Of a DNA stretch of 64,000 bases, positions 42,537-50,943 are shown one piece after another. Position numbers and translations under genes: made by a program. The notes under the pieces were generated by a model that searched no databases, was not told the DNA's origin, and saw nothing but the letters and a program-made list of their open reading frames with translations. Every line of letters starts with the position of its first letter. Within the stretch, counting starts at the first letter, position 1. The DNA is from an uncultured Blautia sp. (lineage in GTDB: Bacteria; Bacillota; Clostridia; Lachnospirales; Lachnospiraceae), in assembly GCA_900541985.1 (NCBI GenBank), contig UQLX01000007.1, forward strand, positions 27,507 through 91,506. The letters run 5' to 3'.

Positions 42537-43991
42537 TTATTCATCTACGCTGTAGTTTGGAGCCTCTTTTGTGATATGGATATCATGCGGATGAGACTCT
42601 TTTAAGGATGCAGCAGAAATCTTAACAAATTTGCCGGTAGTCTTCAGCGTTTCAATGTTATCTGCACCACAATATCCCATACCTGCACGAAGTCCGCCGA
42701 TCAGCTGGTAAACGGTATCTTCTACGTGACCCTTATATGCCACACGGCCTTCTACACCTTCCGGAACAAGCTTTTTAGCATTTTCCTGGAAATAACGGTC
42801 CTTACTTCCGTTTTCCATAGCAGCAATAGAGCCCATTCCACGGTATACCTTATATTTACGTCCCTGATACAGTTCGAAAGTTCCCGGGCTCTCATCACAT
42901 CCGGCAAACATACTTCCCATCATGCACACATTGGCGCCGGCTGCGATTGCTTTTGTAACATCGCCGGAATATTTGATACCACCGTCAGCAATGATCGGGA
43001 TTCCATAACGGTTTGCCACCTCATAGCAGTCCATCACTGCAGTAATCTGCGGCACACCGATACCTGCTACCACACGGGTTGTACAGATGGATCCAGGTCC
43101 GATACCAACCTTTACCGCATCTACACCGGCTTCGATCAGAGCCTTGGTCGCAGCACCTGTAGCAACGTTTCCTGCAATAACCTGAAGATCCGGATACGCT
43201 TCTTTCATCTCGCGTACAGCTTTAAGGATATTCTCAGAATGTCCATGCGCAGAATCCACTACGATCACATCTACGCTGGCTTTTACCAGAGCGTCTACAC
43301 GGGCAAGGACATTGGATGTGATACCAACTGCCGCACCGCAGAGAAGACGTCCCTGCTCATCCTTGGCAGCCATCGGATATTTGATCTGTTTCTCAATATC
43401 CTTGATGGTGATCAGTCCTTTTAAGTTAAAATCATCGTCTACAATGGGTAATTTTTCTTTACGTGATTTTGCAAGGATCTTCTTTGCCTCTTCCAGAGTG
43501 ATACCCTCTTTTGCAGTGATCAGACCCTCAGAGGTCATACATTCTCCGATCTTTTTGGAAAAATCTGTTTCAAATTTCAGATCCCGGTTCGTAATAATAC
43601 CTACCAGTTTTCTTCCTTCTGTGATCGGCACACCGGAAATACGGAATTTTGCCATCAGATCATTGGCATCTTTCAGAGTATGCTCTGCTGATAAATAAAA
43701 CGGGTCTGTGATAACACCATTCTCAGAACGTTTTACCTTATCTACTTCATCTGCCTGTGCTTCGATAGACATATTTTTATGAATAATACCGATACCGCCC
43801 TGTCTTGCCATGGCGATCGCCATACGATGTTCGGTAACCGTATCCATTCCCGCACTCATAAGCGGAATGTTCAGCTTCACTTTTTTAGTCAGCCAGGTTG
43901 TTACATCTACCTGGTTCGGAATCACCTTTGAATACGCAGGAACTAACAGCACATCGTCAAATGTAATGCCTTCACCGATAATTGTACCCAT
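42537..43991 (-). CDS. guaB: IMP dehydrogenase
   Basis: A 484-residue enzyme that oxidises IMP to XMP in GTP synthesis. It has the N-terminal barrel start TFDDVLLVPAYSKV, two CBS domains (about 95-205), VDSAHGHSENI, the catalytic loop VGIGPGSICTTRVVAGIGVPQ with the catalytic Cys, and the flap RGMGSIAAM. Start at 43991 follows GGGAGGAAAAAATACA. Monocistronic upstream of the ZTP-controlled genes. Confidence 0.97.
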   Translation of the reverse strand: MGTIIGEGITFDDVLLVPAYSKVIPNQVDVTTWLTKKVKLNIPLMSAGMDTVTEHRMAIAMARQGGIGIIHKNMSIEAQADEVDKVKRSENGVITDPFYLSAEHTLKDANDLMAKFRISGVPITEGRKLVGIITNRDLKFETDFSKKIGECMTSEGLITAKEGITLEEAKKILAKSRKEKLPIVDDDFNLKGLITIKDIEKQIKYPMAAKDEQGRLLCGAAVGITSNVLARVDALVKASVDVIVVDSAHGHSENILKAVREMKEAYPDLQVIAGNVATGAATKALIEAGVDAVKVGIGPGSICTTRVVAGIGVPQITAVMDCYEVANRYGIPIIADGGIKYSGDVTKAIAAGANVCMMGSMFAGCDESPGTFELYQGRKYKVYRGMGSIAAMENGSKDRYFQENAKKLVPEGVEGRVAYKGHVEDTVYQLIGGLRAGMGYCGADNIETLKTTGKFVKISAASLKESHPHDIHITKEAPNYSVDE

Positions 43992-44043
43992 TGTATTTTT
44001 TCCTCCCTTGTACGTTGTATGTATGTTTTAAAGTTTGTTTCAT

Positions 44044-44072
44044 AGTGTAGCAAAAAAAAAATAAGGTGTCAA
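44044..44072 (-). promoter_or_regulatory. Promoter for guaB
   Basis: On the minus strand TTGACA (44067-44072), 17-bp spacer, TACACT (44044-44049). It overlaps the last codons of the upstream DUF6106-like gene. Confidence 0.75.
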
Positions 44073-44572
44073 TCCAAAAAAACTTTGCTGGGTGCTGAAT
44101 TTTTTATAGCATTTGCCATAGTGTCATCCGGTTCAATGATCACTTTGCAGGCAGCTCCCTCATCACGGATGATCACTGCAAATCTCTTATGCTCCGGATT
44201 ACCTGAAGAATAATCCAGGATCTTCAGCTTCTGGTTTCCATTATAATAATCCATACGATGGGAATTAAGAGGGGCAACCAGATCTGCCTCTGTAATATTC
44301 AGAGATTTCACTCTTTTTCTTTTTGATTTTGACATGATCATATCAATGTCCAGTTCTCCATTCACAAACAGATATTCATACTCCAGATCTGTTTTCGGAA
44401 TGATAAAGTAGCAGGCGATGCCAAGGCCAATTGCCACCAGAAAGATAAGAGGGCTGACAAAAATTCCTGCTGCAACAGCCACTACTGTAAGAGCAATGAG
44501 TCCGTATTTGATCATGGCATCCTTAAATGTGAATTCCTTTTTTACAAGGAATTCCGAGTACAGTTCACTCAT
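44069..44572 (-). CDS. DUF6106-like membrane protein
   Basis: A 167-residue protein with two adjacent transmembrane helices (about 24-60) and a cytoplasmic C-terminal domain (YEYLFVNGELDIDMIMSKSK, YDYSSGNPEH-like region, RFAVIIRDEGAACKVIIEPD). It resembles DUF6106 proteins conserved in Lachnospiraceae, a family recalled rather than checked. The C-terminal part has the look of a PH-like (bPH) domain. Function unknown. GGAGTGTGAATT precedes the ATG. Confidence 0.7.
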   Translation of the reverse strand: MSELYSEFLVKKEFTFKDAMIKYGLIALTVVAVAAGIFVSPLIFLVAIGLGIACYFIIPKTDLEYEYLFVNGELDIDMIMSKSKRKRVKSLNITEADLVAPLNSHRMDYYNGNQKLKILDYSSGNPEHKRFAVIIRDEGAACKVIIEPDDTMANAIKNSAPSKVFLD

Positions 44573-44631
44573 AATTCACACTCCTTACGAGACTTCGCTC
44601 GTGTTTTTTGATAATAAGGTTATTCTAACAC

Positions 44632-44668
44632 AAAAAGGAATCAACGTCTATGACGCCGATTCCTTTTT
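44632..44668 (-). terminator. Intrinsic terminator after groEL
   Basis: AAAAAGGAATC / GATTCCTTTTT with an inner AACGTC/GACGCC pairing, 14 bases after the groEL stop. Ends in five Ts on both strands. Confidence 0.85.
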
Positions 44669-44681
44669 TATAAAACATTAA

Positions 44682-46304
44682 TTACATCATGCCCATTCCC
44701 GGATTTCCTGCCGGCATTGCAGGAGTCTCTTCCTTAATATTGGCTACAACAGACTCTGTTGTCAGTAAGGTGGATGCAACACTTGTAGCGTTCTGAAGAG
44801 CGCTTCTTGTAACCTTTGCAGGATCCAGAATTCCGGACTCTACCATGTTTACATACTCCTCGTTAAGAGCGTCAAATCCCACGCCAACCTCAGATTCTCT
44901 TACCTTATTGATGATCACAGCGCCTTCCAGTCCTGCGTTTGCAGCAATGTGGAATAACGGAGCTTCCAGAGCTTTCAGGATAATGTTTGCACCTGTCTTC
45001 TCATCACCTTCCAGACCAGCTGCAAGCTCTGCAACCTTCTTAGAAGCATGGATATAAGCAGATCCGCCACCTGCAATGATACCTTCTTCTACAGCTGCTC
45101 TTGTAGCTGCAAGGGCATCTTCCAGACGAAGTTTTGCTTCTTTCATTTCTGTCTCTGTTGCTGCACCTACACGGATAACAGCTACGCCGCCTGCCATCTT
45201 TGCAAGTCTTTCCTGTAATTTTTCTTTGTCAAACTCAGATGTTGTCTCACCGATCTGTTTGCGGATCTGAGCAACACGGTCTGCGATCGCCTGTTTGTCA
45301 CCGCATCCGTCAACGATAACGGTATTTTCTTTTGCAACCTTAACAGATTTTGCACGACCAAGCTGATCCATGGTAGCTTCTTTCAGATCAAGTCCCAGCT
45401 CGTCAGAAATTACCTGACCGCCTGTAAGGATTGCGATATCCTGAAGCATTTCTTTTCTTCTGTCACCATATCCCGGAGCCTTCACAGCAGCAACCTGGAA
45501 AGTTCCTCTTAATTTGTTTACGATAAGAGTAGTCAGTGCTTCACCTTCTACATCCTCAGCGATGATAAGAAGTTTTGCGCCTGCCTGAACAATCTGCTCC
45601 AGAAGCGGAAGTACTTCCTGGATGTTGCTGATCTTTTTGTCTGTGATCAGGATGTATGGATCTTCCAGATTTGCTTCCATTTTTTCCATATCTGTAGACA
45701 TGTAAGCGGAGATATATCCACGGTCGAACTGCATACCTTCTACAAGGTCAAGCTCTGTATGCATGGTCTTGGACTCTTCCACTGTGATAACACCGTCTTT
45801 GGAAACTTTTTCCATAGCGTCTGCTACCAGCTGTCCAACTTCCTCATCACTTGCAGAGATTGCAGCTACATTGGCAATCTGTTTTTTGCCGCTGATGGTC
45901 TGGCTCATTTCTTTGATTGCAGCTACTGCTGTATCTGTTGCTTTTTTCATTCCCTTACGAAGAATGATCGGGTTCGCGCCTGCTGCCAGGTTTTTCATTC
46001 CTTCATGAACCATAGCCTGTGCAAGAACAGTTGCTGTTGTAGTACCGTCACCTGCTACATCGTTTGTTTTGGAAGCAACTTCTTTGATAAGCTGTGCTCC
46101 CATGTTTTCAAAGCCATCCTCAAGCTCGATCTCTTTTGCAATAGTAACACCGTCGTTTGTAATAAGCGGAGCACCAAAGGATTTATCAAGTACTACGTTT
46201 CTTCCTTTCGGTCCGAGTGTTACTCTTACTGTATTTGCAAGCTGATTTACGCCGCTCTCTAATGCAGCTCTTGCTTCTGCGCCAAATTTAATTTCTTTTG
46301 CCAT
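44682..46304 (-). CDS. groL: Chaperonin GroEL
   Basis: A 540-residue 60-kDa chaperonin, MAKEIKFGAEARAALESGVN, with the ATP-binding loops VTLGPKGRNVVLD and NDVAGDGTTTATVLA, and the usual C-terminal Gly/Met tail (NPGMGMM). Forms the double-ring folding chamber with GroES. Follows groES by 58 bases in a CIRCE-controlled operon. Confidence 0.98.
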   Translation of the reverse strand: MAKEIKFGAEARAALESGVNQLANTVRVTLGPKGRNVVLDKSFGAPLITNDGVTIAKEIELEDGFENMGAQLIKEVASKTNDVAGDGTTTATVLAQAMVHEGMKNLAAGANPIILRKGMKKATDTAVAAIKEMSQTISGKKQIANVAAISASDEEVGQLVADAMEKVSKDGVITVEESKTMHTELDLVEGMQFDRGYISAYMSTDMEKMEANLEDPYILITDKKISNIQEVLPLLEQIVQAGAKLLIIAEDVEGEALTTLIVNKLRGTFQVAAVKAPGYGDRRKEMLQDIAILTGGQVISDELGLDLKEATMDQLGRAKSVKVAKENTVIVDGCGDKQAIADRVAQIRKQIGETTSEFDKEKLQERLAKMAGGVAVIRVGAATETEMKEAKLRLEDALAATRAAVEEGIIAGGGSAYIHASKKVAELAAGLEGDEKTGANIILKALEAPLFHIAANAGLEGAVIINKVRESEVGVGFDALNEEYVNMVESGILDPAKVTRSALQNATSVASTLLTTESVVANIKEETPAMPAGNPGMGMM

Positions 46305-46362
46305 GATGAAAATTCCTCCTAAAATATTTTATCATTTACCATGCTGTCGGGAAATCTCTGTT

Positions 46363-46647
46363 TTATTTAACTACAGCTAAAATATCGTTCTGTTTTACAA
46401 TGATATACTCTTCGCCGTCAAGTTTTACTTCTGTTCCTGCATATTTGGAATAGATAACCTGATCGCCTGCTGCAACTTCCATTTTTACTTCTTTGCCGTC
46501 TACCATTCCGCCAGGTCCTACTGCAATTACCTCAGCCTGCTGTGGTTTTTCCTGTGCCTGACCCGGAAGTACGATACCGGATTTGGTTGTCTCTTCTGCT
46601 TCTAACTGTTTTAATACAACTCTGTCACCTAATGGAACTAATTTCAT
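46363..46647 (-). CDS. groS: Co-chaperonin GroES
   Basis: A 94-residue protein, MKLVPLGDRVVLKQLEAEETTKSGIVLP, with the mobile loop (ETTKSGIVLPG) and YAGTEVKLDGEEYIIVKQ near the end. The 7-mer lid of GroEL. AAAGGAGGAAATAGATC precedes the ATG. Confidence 0.98.
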   Translation of the reverse strand: MKLVPLGDRVVLKQLEAEETTKSGIVLPGQAQEKPQQAEVIAVGPGGMVDGKEVKMEVAAGDQVIYSKYAGTEVKLDGEEYIIVKQNDILAVVK

Positions 46648-46686
46648 GATCTATTTCCTCCTTTAAATATCAGTCCTGTCTTGTTG

Positions 46687-46713
46687 CTAGCACTCATTTC
46701 ACTCGAGTGCTAA
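46687..46713. promoter_or_regulatory. CIRCE element (HrcA operator)
   Basis: CTAGCACTC, 9-base spacer, GAGTGCTAA: one mismatch from the CIRCE consensus. It lies between the promoter and groES, so HrcA should repress groESL at normal temperature. Confidence 0.93.
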
Positions 46714-46724
46714 TCACTGTCCTT

Positions 46725-46753
46725 ATATTATTGAATTGTGGTGTTTTCTGCAA
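46725..46753 (-). promoter_or_regulatory. Promoter for groESL
   Basis: On the minus strand TTGCAG (46748-46753), 17-bp spacer, TAATAT (46725-46730), directly upstream of CIRCE. The remaining 46754-46924 stretch holds nothing recognisable. Confidence 0.75.
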
Positions 46754-46924
46754 CTCTTTTCACGGTTGTAAATTGTAATATATTCTTTTTATGTCTTTTA
46801 TTTTCTTTTGTTTTCTCTCTTTTTCTTATCTTCTTATTTTTTTATGTCAAATTTCTGTTTGGCTGTTCTCTGCATCGCCTGTGGTGAATAAAAAGCGGAC
46901 GAGTCTACTGCTTTCCTAACAAAT

Positions 46925-46955
46925 AAAAAACAGAAGCGGTCATCCGCTCCTGTTT
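46925..46955 (-). terminator. Intrinsic terminator after codY
   Basis: On the minus strand AAACAG.AGCGG ... CCGCT..CTGTTT with a 4-base loop and a run of six Ts, 10 bases after the codY stop. Confidence 0.85.
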
Positions 46956-46965
46956 CATTTATATC

Positions 46966-47751
46966 TTATGCTTTTTTGTTTCTCTGTGCCTTGATCTCTT
47001 CCAGTTCATCAAAGATCACTTCATTCAGAACTTTAATATAAGTTCCTTTCATTCCGGAAGAACGGGACTCGATCACTCCTGCACTCTCAAACTTACGAAG
47101 CGCATTCACAATAACAGATCTGGTAATTCCGACACGGTCCGCAATCTTGCTGGCAACAAGAATTCCCTCTTCTCCATCCAGCTCGTCAAAGATATGGATG
47201 ATCGCTTCCAGTTCTGAAAATGACAATGTATTAAATGCAGATTTTACCACCTGCTGTTTTCTGTCTTCTTCTGCATTCTCTTCGTGTACAGCACGCATCA
47301 TTTCCAGACCTACAACTGTTGTCCCGTATTCGCTGACAATGATATCCTCAATATCATAAGGCTTGTCATCGCGGTACATAAATACTGTTCCCAGGCGTTC
47401 TCCTGCAATGTCAATCGGATTGATGATGCCCTGACAGGCACTGTTCACATGTTCAAAGCCAAGTGTCTGAAGATTCACGTTTTCCTTGGTGGATAAAACT
47501 CCCAGGAATCTTTCATTCAGAAGTGTATCTACATGGCCTCCTACCTTATCCTCGATCAGTTCTGTGATCTCTTCCACGCCCGGGCACAGGCTGACACCTA
47601 ACACTTTTCCTTTTTTGCTTAACACCAGTATATTGGAACTCAGTGTTTCCATCAACACCTGACAGATATCATTGAATACCACTTTGCTGGAGCTGCTGTT
47701 ATGCAAAAGCTTATTGATTTTTCTTGTTCTGTCTAATAACTGAACGCTCAT
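46966..47751 (-). CDS. codY: GTP-sensing global regulator CodY
   Basis: A 261-residue protein, MSVQLLDRTRKINKLLH. The N-terminal GAF domain (about 1-160) binds branched-chain amino acids, and the C-terminal winged helix (about 200-261) contains ASKIADRVGITRSVIVNALRKFESAGVIESRSSGMKG, of which the core ASKIADRVGITRSVIVNA is nearly invariant. Represses nutrient acquisition when GTP and Ile/Leu/Val are abundant. GGAGGCCAGT precedes the ATG. Confidence 0.97.
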   Translation of the reverse strand: MSVQLLDRTRKINKLLHNSSSSKVVFNDICQVLMETLSSNILVLSKKGKVLGVSLCPGVEEITELIEDKVGGHVDTLLNERFLGVLSTKENVNLQTLGFEHVNSACQGIINPIDIAGERLGTVFMYRDDKPYDIEDIIVSEYGTTVVGLEMMRAVHEENAEEDRKQQVVKSAFNTLSFSELEAIIHIFDELDGEEGILVASKIADRVGITRSVIVNALRKFESAGVIESRSSGMKGTYIKVLNEVIFDELEEIKAQRNKKA

Positions 47752-47805
47752 ACTGGCCTCCTTTTTTCTTTTTTCGTATTTATACCCACTTATCTTGCTG
47801 TTTTT

Positions 47806-47834
47806 ATATTACACGTTTTTTTTCAAAATTACAA
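47806..47834 (-). promoter_or_regulatory. Promoter for codY
   Basis: On the minus strand TTGTAA (47829-47834), 17-bp spacer, TAATAT (47806-47811). A partial CodY box lies upstream near 47865-47879. Confidence 0.65.
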
Positions 47835-47908
47835 GACATTTTTATGTTTTTTCAATTTTGCCTGCCTATTCTGAAAATATTTTTATTTGCAAAATATTGT
47901 GAAACTTC

Positions 47909-49981
47909 TTAATCTTCCTTTTTGGGTTTCTGTTCCACATAACCGCAGGTTTCCTGACTGCAGACCAGTTTGTTTCCTTTTTCTACCATAAAGCTTCCGC
48001 ATACCGGACATTTTTTATCAGACGGCTTCTGCCATGACATAAAATCACATTCCGGGTTGTCCTCACAGCCATAATACTTACGTCCCTTCTGTGTTTTCTT
48101 CAGGACAACATCCTTTCCACATTTCGGACAGGCAACACCAATCTTCTCATAATAAGGCTTTGTGTTACGACAGTCCGGAAATCCCGGACATGCCAGGAAT
48201 CTTCCGTGAGGACCGTATTTGATCACCATATTCCTTCCGCAAAGGTCACAGACAACATCTGTCACCTCATCCTGGATATCCACTTTTTCCAGTTCTTTTT
48301 CAGCTGCATCCACATCTTTTTTCAGATCCGGATAAAAGTTTCTTACAACTGTTTTCCACTGAACCGTTCCTGCCTCCACGCAGTCCAGCAGACCTTCCAT
48401 CATAGCTGTAAAATGAACATCCACAATACTTGGAAAAGCCTGCTTCATAATATTGTTCACCACTTCCCCCAGCTCTGTCATATAGAGGTTTTTCTGCTCC
48501 TTGGACACATAACGGCGGCTGATGATGGTGGTGATCGTCGGCGCATAAGTACTGGGGCGCCCGATTCCCTGCTCTTCCAGTGCCTTTACCAGAGACGCCT
48601 CCGTATAGTGTGCCGGCGGCTGTGTGAAATGCTGTTCAGGTTTCAGTTTCACGAGTTCCAGCTTCATGCCCTTCTCCAGACTCTGACTTAAAACATTGCC
48701 TTTTTTGTTGTCTTCATCCTGAACATAAACGGACATAAAACCGTCAAATACCACCTTGGATGCAGCTACTGTAAATACATACTCGCCTGCTCCGATTTTT
48801 ACAGATGTCGTTTCATATCGGGCGGCAGACATTCTGCTGGCTGTAAAACGCTTCCATATAAGCTGGTATAAACGGAACTGATCCCTTGAAAGAGATTCTT
48901 TCAGCATAGCCGGTGTTCTGGAAATGTCCGTAGGACGTATCGCCTCATGGGCATCCTGGATCTTCTGATCCTTTTTTACTGTTTTTTCTCCGGCAGCCAC
49001 ATAGGCGTCTCCGAACTGTTCTCCAATATACTCTCTTGCAGCCTCATCCGCCTCCTGTGAGATACGGGTGGAATCTGTACGAAGATAGGTGATTACACCG
49101 ACGGTTCCGCTTTCCTTGATATCCACACCCTCATATAACTGCTGCGCCAGACGCATTGTCTTTTGAGTGGAAAAATTCAGAGTCTTCGCTGCCTCCTGCT
49201 GAAGGGTACTGGTGGTAAACGGAAGAGGCGCATTTTTGATACGCTCTCCTTTTTTTACTTCGCTGATCTGATATTCTGCATTTTCCAGATGCTTAAGAAT
49301 GTCCTCAACCTCTGCTTTATTATGAATAGAAAGTTTTTTATCCGTACCGTAAAACTTTGCCTGAAGATGTTTCTTCTCTCCCTGGATCTTAAATTCTCCG
49401 TCAAGACTCCAGTATTCTTCCGGAATAAAGGAATTGATCTCCTCCTCCCGGTCACAGATAATGCGTAAGGCTACTGACTGTACCCGTCCCGCACTTAAAC
49501 CTCTCTTAACCTTTGCCCAGAGAAGAGGGCTGATGCTGTAGCCTACCATACGGTCCAGCATTCTTCTTGCCTGCTGGGCATCCACCAGATTCATGTCCAG
49601 CTCTCTTGGCTGCTTGATGGAGTTCTTTACAGCAGTTTTGGTGATCTCATTGAAGGTGATCCTGCGCATCTTTTTCGGATCCTCCTTCAGCGCCTGCATC
49701 AGATGCCAGGAAATCGCCTCTCCCTCACGGTCGGGGTCAGTTGCAAGAAAAATTCTGTCAGCCTTCTTTGCAGCCTTACGAAGCCCTGCCAGAAGTTCTC
49801 CTTTTCCACGGATCGTTATATATTTCGGTTCAAAATCATTCTCCACGTCAATTCCGAACTGGCTTTTTGGAAAATCTCTCACATGCCCGTTTGAGGCCTG
49901 CACATCATAATTGTTCCCCAAAAATTTCTTAATTGTTTTTACCTTTGCAGGTGACTCCACGATCACCAGATATTTTGCCAT
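47909..49981 (-). CDS. topA: DNA topoisomerase I
   Basis: A 690-residue type IA topoisomerase. Toprim domain MAKYLVIVESPAKVKTIKKF with FLATDPDREGEAISWH, catalytic Tyr in VGVITYLRTDSTRIS, and ARRMLDRMVGYSISPLLW. Three C-terminal zinc ribbons are intact (CDLCGRNM...CPGFPDC; CPKCGKDV...CEDNPEC; CPVCGSFM...CSQETC). Removes negative supercoils. GGAGAGGTAAC precedes the ATG. Third gene of comM-dprA-topA. Confidence 0.97.
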   Translation of the reverse strand: MAKYLVIVESPAKVKTIKKFLGNNYDVQASNGHVRDFPKSQFGIDVENDFEPKYITIRGKGELLAGLRKAAKKADRIFLATDPDREGEAISWHLMQALKEDPKKMRRITFNEITKTAVKNSIKQPRELDMNLVDAQQARRMLDRMVGYSISPLLWAKVKRGLSAGRVQSVALRIICDREEEINSFIPEEYWSLDGEFKIQGEKKHLQAKFYGTDKKLSIHNKAEVEDILKHLENAEYQISEVKKGERIKNAPLPFTTSTLQQEAAKTLNFSTQKTMRLAQQLYEGVDIKESGTVGVITYLRTDSTRISQEADEAAREYIGEQFGDAYVAAGEKTVKKDQKIQDAHEAIRPTDISRTPAMLKESLSRDQFRLYQLIWKRFTASRMSAARYETTSVKIGAGEYVFTVAASKVVFDGFMSVYVQDEDNKKGNVLSQSLEKGMKLELVKLKPEQHFTQPPAHYTEASLVKALEEQGIGRPSTYAPTITTIISRRYVSKEQKNLYMTELGEVVNNIMKQAFPSIVDVHFTAMMEGLLDCVEAGTVQWKTVVRNFYPDLKKDVDAAEKELEKVDIQDEVTDVVCDLCGRNMVIKYGPHGRFLACPGFPDCRNTKPYYEKIGVACPKCGKDVVLKKTQKGRKYYGCEDNPECDFMSWQKPSDKKCPVCGSFMVEKGNKLVCSQETCGYVEQKPKKED

Positions 49982-50009
49982 GTTACCTCTCCTACTATTT
50001 ATCGCTGAA

Positions 50010-50900
50010 TTATATCTGAGTTTTTATATAATAATGTCTGCTGATTTCTCTGACCATTCCAAGGAGTGTAAGTTCTACCAGAATACTGCCTGTTTTTTCA
50101 GGAGTAAGACCTGTTTCCTCTGCCAGAATGTCCCTGGATTTTGGTCGTAAATCGAGACAACTATACACCATATTCAAATCACTTGCAAGACCTAAGCTCT
50201 TTTTTCCTTTATATTTTATGGTATTTTCATATTTTATACCCAATTCCTCCAAAATCACTTCCGGAGTATAGGCAATGCCTGCACCATCATAGATCAGCTG
50301 ATGGCAGCCCCGGCTAAGCTCCTCGTGCACAGGCCCCGGCAGGGCAAAAACAGCCTTTCCCTGCTCCAGGGCACATTGTGCGGTGATCAGCGAACCGCTT
50401 TTTTCTTTTGCTTCCACTACAAGGACCAAATCCGAAAGCCCTGCTATGATACGATTTCTTGCCGGAAAATAATAACTCCGAGGAAGTGTTCCCGAAGGAT
50501 ATTCACTGATGATTCCGCCTTTTTCCCTGAGAATTCTTTCATACAGTCTTCTGTTTCCCGCAGGATAGCAGATATCTGCCCCATTTCCCAAAACTGCCCA
50601 GGTAGGACTTCCGCCTTCCATAGCGCCCTTATGACCTTCTGAGTCGATTCCCGCTGCCATCCCGCTGATCACCTGTACCCCTGCCTCAGCAAGCACTCTG
50701 GCAAATCGAAATGCCTGAATCCTTCCATATGTACTACATTCCCTTGCCCCTACGACTGCCGCTGAAGGTCTGTCCGGATCCGGAAGACTTCCTTTCACAA
50801 AAATCTGCTCCGGCATCCCTTTATGGTGTTTTAATCTCTGTGGGTATTCTGGTGAACTTTTTTCAATGCAATATAAGTTTTCTGCTGACATTCCTTCCAT
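50010..50900 (-). CDS. dprA: DNA-processing protein DprA (short form)
   Basis: A 296-residue DprA/Smf protein. The Rossmann-like DNA-binding core is present (AAVVGARECSTYG, VISGMAAGIDSEGHKGA, AVLGNGADICYPAGN, IISEYPSGT, FPARNRIIAGLSD, ALPGPVHEELSRGCHQLI), plus a C-terminal winged helix. The N-terminal SAM-like domain of the usual ~360-residue form is missing or very short. The ATG at 50900 follows AAGGAAGGATATTTTAT. DprA loads RecA on incoming single strands; with ComM next door it suggests DNA uptake or recombination capacity. Confidence 0.92.
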   Translation of the reverse strand: MEGMSAENLYCIEKSSPEYPQRLKHHKGMPEQIFVKGSLPDPDRPSAAVVGARECSTYGRIQAFRFARVLAEAGVQVISGMAAGIDSEGHKGAMEGGSPTWAVLGNGADICYPAGNRRLYERILREKGGIISEYPSGTLPRSYYFPARNRIIAGLSDLVLVVEAKEKSGSLITAQCALEQGKAVFALPGPVHEELSRGCHQLIYDGAGIAYTPEVILEELGIKYENTIKYKGKKSLGLASDLNMVYSCLDLRPKSRDILAEETGLTPEKTGSILVELTLLGMVREISRHYYIKTQI

Positions 50901-50943
50901 ATAAAATATCCTTCCTTTCTGTATTTTATGAACCCTTTTCCGC

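Noticed and set aside
44583..44612. Hairpin ACGAG/CTCGT followed by Ts on the plus strand as a terminator
   Set aside because: No plus-strand gene ends there; the stem is short and lies in the leader of the minus-strand DUF6106-like gene.
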